This document shows, piece by piece, positions 62,266-64,000 of a stretch of DNA of 64,000 nt (the first letter of the stretch is position 1; every line of letters begins with the position of its first letter). Location of the stretch: assembly GCF_002284575.1 (NCBI RefSeq), contig NZ_NPKJ01000076.1, positions 75,432-139,431 on the forward strand. The letters run 5' to 3'. Below the pieces are notes generated by a model that was given only the letters and a program-made list of their open reading frames with translations, ran no database searches and had not been told where the DNA came from. A program made the position numbers and the translations under genes. Source of the stretch: Mesorhizobium temperatum. GTDB lineage: Bacteria > Pseudomonadota > Alphaproteobacteria > Rhizobiales > Rhizobiaceae.

Positions 62266-62309
62266 GATCTTTTCCGAAACCGGCTCCCACTTTTCGGAAA
62301 CATGCTCTA
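62261..62309. repeat. Palindromic intergenic repeat, copy F, spanning era stop and next start
   Basis: AGCATGATCTTTTCCG (62261) and CGGAAACATGCT (ending 62306) form an imperfect palindrome. The CTA that encodes the era TAG stop (62307-62309) is at one edge, and the ATG of the phosphotransferase gene (62265) is at the other, so the whole gap between the genes is the repeat. Confidence 0.8.
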
Positions 62310-63239
62310 ATGCGGAAACTCCAGCCCCATCTCGCGATAGCGCTCGGGGTCGTCGCCCCAGTTCTCGCGCACCTTGACGAACAGGAAAAGATGCACCTTC
62401 TGTTCGAGGATACCTGATATCTCCATGCGTGCCGCCTGGCCGATGGCACGGATCGTCTCGCCCTTGTGGCCGAGCACGATCTTCTTCTGGCTGTCGCGCT
62501 GGACATAGATGGTCTGGTCGATGCGCACCGAGCCGTCCTTCTTCTCTTCCCATTTCTCGGTCTCGATATGGGAGGAGTAAGGCAGTTCCTGATGCAGCCT
62601 GAGATAGAGCTTTTCGCGAGTGATCTCGGCCGCCAGCTGACGCATCGGCAGGTCGGAGATCTGGTCCTCCGGGTAATACCAGGGGCCGGCAGGCAGGGTT
62701 TCGGCCAGATAGTCGAGCAGGTCCTTGCAACCCGACCCGGTTAGCGCCGAGACCATGAAGGTGCGCTTGAAGGGCACCCTTTCATTCGCTGCCGCGGACA
62801 GGGCCAGCAGCGCCTCGGGCCTGACCCGGTCGACCTTGTTGAGGATCAGCACCATCGGCTGGCGGACATCCTTCAGCCGTTCGAGGATCGCGTCAGCGTC
62901 GCCCCTGATGCCGCGCTCGGCGTCGATCAGCAGCAGCACGATGTCGGCGTCCTTGGCGCCGCCCCAGGCGGTCGTCACCATCGCCGTGTCCAACCGCCGC
63001 TTCGGCTTGAAGATGCCCGGCGTGTCGACGAAGACGATCTGTGCGTTATTGTGGATGGCGATGCCGCGCACGATGGCGCGCGTCGTCTGCACCTTGTGGG
63101 TGACGATCGACACCTTGGCGCCGACCAGTTGGTTTACCAGCGTCGATTTCCCCGCATTGGGCGCGCCGATCAGCGCAACGAAGCCAGAATGCGTGGTGGC
63201 GGCTTCTGTTGCCGGCGGGACGTCTTCGGTGGCGGTCAT
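62307..63239 (-). CDS. era: GTPase Era
   Basis: A 310-aa essential GTPase for 16S rRNA maturation. G1 GAPNAGKST, G3 DTPGIF, and G4 NKVDRV are present, followed by a C-terminal KH domain (LRLHQELPYSSHIETE..., ILGHKGETIRAIGQAAR). It overlaps rnc by ATGA. Confidence 0.97.
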   Translation of the reverse strand: MTATEDVPPATEAATTHSGFVALIGAPNAGKSTLVNQLVGAKVSIVTHKVQTTRAIVRGIAIHNNAQIVFVDTPGIFKPKRRLDTAMVTTAWGGAKDADIVLLLIDAERGIRGDADAILERLKDVRQPMVLILNKVDRVRPEALLALSAAANERVPFKRTFMVSALTGSGCKDLLDYLAETLPAGPWYYPEDQISDLPMRQLAAEITREKLYLRLHQELPYSSHIETEKWEEKKDGSVRIDQTIYVQRDSQKKIVLGHKGETIRAIGQAARMEISGILEQKVHLFLFVKVRENWGDDPERYREMGLEFPH

Positions 63240-63961
63240 GCCGCGCTCCCCTTATTTAGCCAGACGCCTTCGCGCAACAGCAGTGCAGTAGCGGCGGCTT
63301 GCTCGGCCTCGCGCTTGGAGCGCCCGCTGCCGGTCGCCGGCGGATAGGCGCCGACCTTGACGCTGACGGTGAATAGCGGATCGTGGTCCGGTCCCTCGCG
63401 GCTGTCAATTATGTAGACCGGCACGGCGCCTGCCGCCTGATGCGCCCATTCCTGCAGTTCGGTCTTGGCATCGCGGCGGGCGGCACCGATGGCCTGCGAG
63501 CGCGGCCGCCAGTATTTGTGGATGAAGGCGCGGGCCGCCTCCAGCCCGCCGTCGAGATAGAGCACGGCGATCAGCGATTCCAGCGCATCAGCCCGCAGAT
63601 TGACGCGTTTGCGCCCGTCCAGGCCGCGTACGTCCGAGCCGGCACGGATCAACTCCGGCAGGCCGATCTCCTCGGCGATGTCCGCCAGCACCTCGGCATT
63701 GACCAGCGCGTTGAGCCGGAGCGACAGCTCACCTTCGGCAGCGTCCGGATACGCCGCCAGCAGCATGTCGGCGACGACCAGGCCGAGGACGCGGTCGCCC
63801 AGGAATTCGAAACGCTCATAGTCGATGCCGGCATGGCTGCTGCGGGCGCTGGCATGGGTCAGCGCGCGCTGCAAGCGCTGGCGGTCGGCAAAGGCGTGGC
63901 CGGTGCGCTCCATGAGCGCTTCGGCGAGCGCGTCGACGGTCAGCCGTTTTGTCGCCGCCAT
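63236..63961 (-). CDS. rnc: Ribonuclease III
   Basis: A 241-aa double-stranded-RNA endonuclease that processes rRNA and mRNA. The signature ERFEFLGDRVLGLVV and the metal-site Asp/Glu in the second nuclease block (DALESLIAVLYLDGG) are intact. The dsRBD at the C-terminus has PATGSGRSKREAEQAAATALL. The order lepB-rnc-era is conserved. Confidence 0.97.
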   Translation of the reverse strand: MAATKRLTVDALAEALMERTGHAFADRQRLQRALTHASARSSHAGIDYERFEFLGDRVLGLVVADMLLAAYPDAAEGELSLRLNALVNAEVLADIAEEIGLPELIRAGSDVRGLDGRKRVNLRADALESLIAVLYLDGGLEAARAFIHKYWRPRSQAIGAARRDAKTELQEWAHQAAGAVPVYIIDSREGPDHDPLFTVSVKVGAYPPATGSGRSKREAEQAAATALLLREGVWLNKGSAA

Positions 63962-63965
63962 GATC

Positions 63966-64000
63966 CTAATTGACGAAATGGAGCAGGCGCGACGCGCGCA
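63966..64000 (-). CDS. lepB: Probable 3' end of signal peptidase I (runs off the window)
   Basis: On the minus strand a frame entering from the edge ends in the residues RASRLLHFVN and a TAG at 63968-63966, 4 nt before the rnc ATG. In rhizobia lepB precedes rnc, so this is probably its last codons. Only ten residues are visible, so identity rests on synteny. Confidence 0.35.
   Translation of the reverse strand, partial: RASRLLHFVN

Overview
This is a 64-kb piece of core chromosome from a high-GC alphaproteobacterium of the order Hyphomicrobiales (Rhizobiales), most likely Mesorhizobium or a close relative. The evidence is the conserved blocks fabD-fabG-acpP-fabF-mltG, rpsF-rpsR-rplI and lepB-rnc-era-recO, the CimA, TIGR02301 and DUF2339 families, EcfG-type promoters, and palindromic intergenic repeats of the RIME/ABC kind known from rhizobia. 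I see no transposase, prophage, CRISPR array, rRNA or tRNA gene. Genus assignment rests on recognition by eye, not on a search.

Layout. 1-3.65 kb (minus): start of mltG and the type II fatty-acid genes. 3.9-10.6 kb (plus): a phosphoglycerol-transferase-like membrane enzyme, ribosomal proteins S6, S18 and L9, cyclopropane fatty acid synthase, YnfA and an Rsm22-type methyltransferase. 10.8-17 kb (plus): dnaB, radA, cvpA, purF and an SDR oxidoreductase. 17-22.5 kb: secreted and small proteins, OsmC, a frameshifted MerR-ATPase fusion, a DMT transporter, a candidate small RNA, and a LysR/tautomerase divergon. 22.7-28.5 kb: phospholipid genes (Aas-like acyltransferase/synthetase, psd-pssA) and a stress-type small membrane protein. 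28.6-37.4 kb: an ArsR-regulated Atm1-like ABC exporter, a LysM protein, LOG, a frameshifted sorbosone-dehydrogenase-like lipoprotein, a ZntB/CorA transporter, GST and RarD. 37.5-43.4 kb (minus): a tightly packed run, cysS-VOC-GFA-GFA-pip-cimA-hypothetical, mostly joined by 4-nt ATGA overlaps. 43.8-52.6 kb: SOS peptidase, NUDIX, TIGR02301, hypotheticals, dihydroorotase, YgfZ, an HD hydrolase and a PAS-GGDEF-EAL protein. 52.9-57 kb (minus): a two-gene peptide-modification-like operon (GNAT-C39 peptidase plus RLAN/RimK ATP-grasp) and an ECF sigma/anti-sigma pair. 57-64 kb (minus): a giant DUF2339 membrane protein, a hotdog thioesterase, recO, an aminoglycoside-phosphotransferase-like protein, era, rnc and the end of lepB.

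Themes. Membrane lipid making and remodelling recur (fab genes, cfa, aas-like, psd, pssA). Three sites fit the promoter of the alphaproteobacterial general stress sigma factor EcfG (GGAAC, 16-17 nt, CGTT-like). They lie before cfa, before a small two-helix membrane protein, and before an unannotated ~80-nt RNA with a C-rich loop and an intrinsic terminator, which resembles GsrN of Caulobacter. That RNA and the GNAT-C39/RLAN-RimK operon are the best candidates for biology that is not yet well described. Palindromic repeats sit exactly at gene borders and several supply stop or start codons. Two genes carry single frameshifts that may be true pseudogenes or assembly errors.
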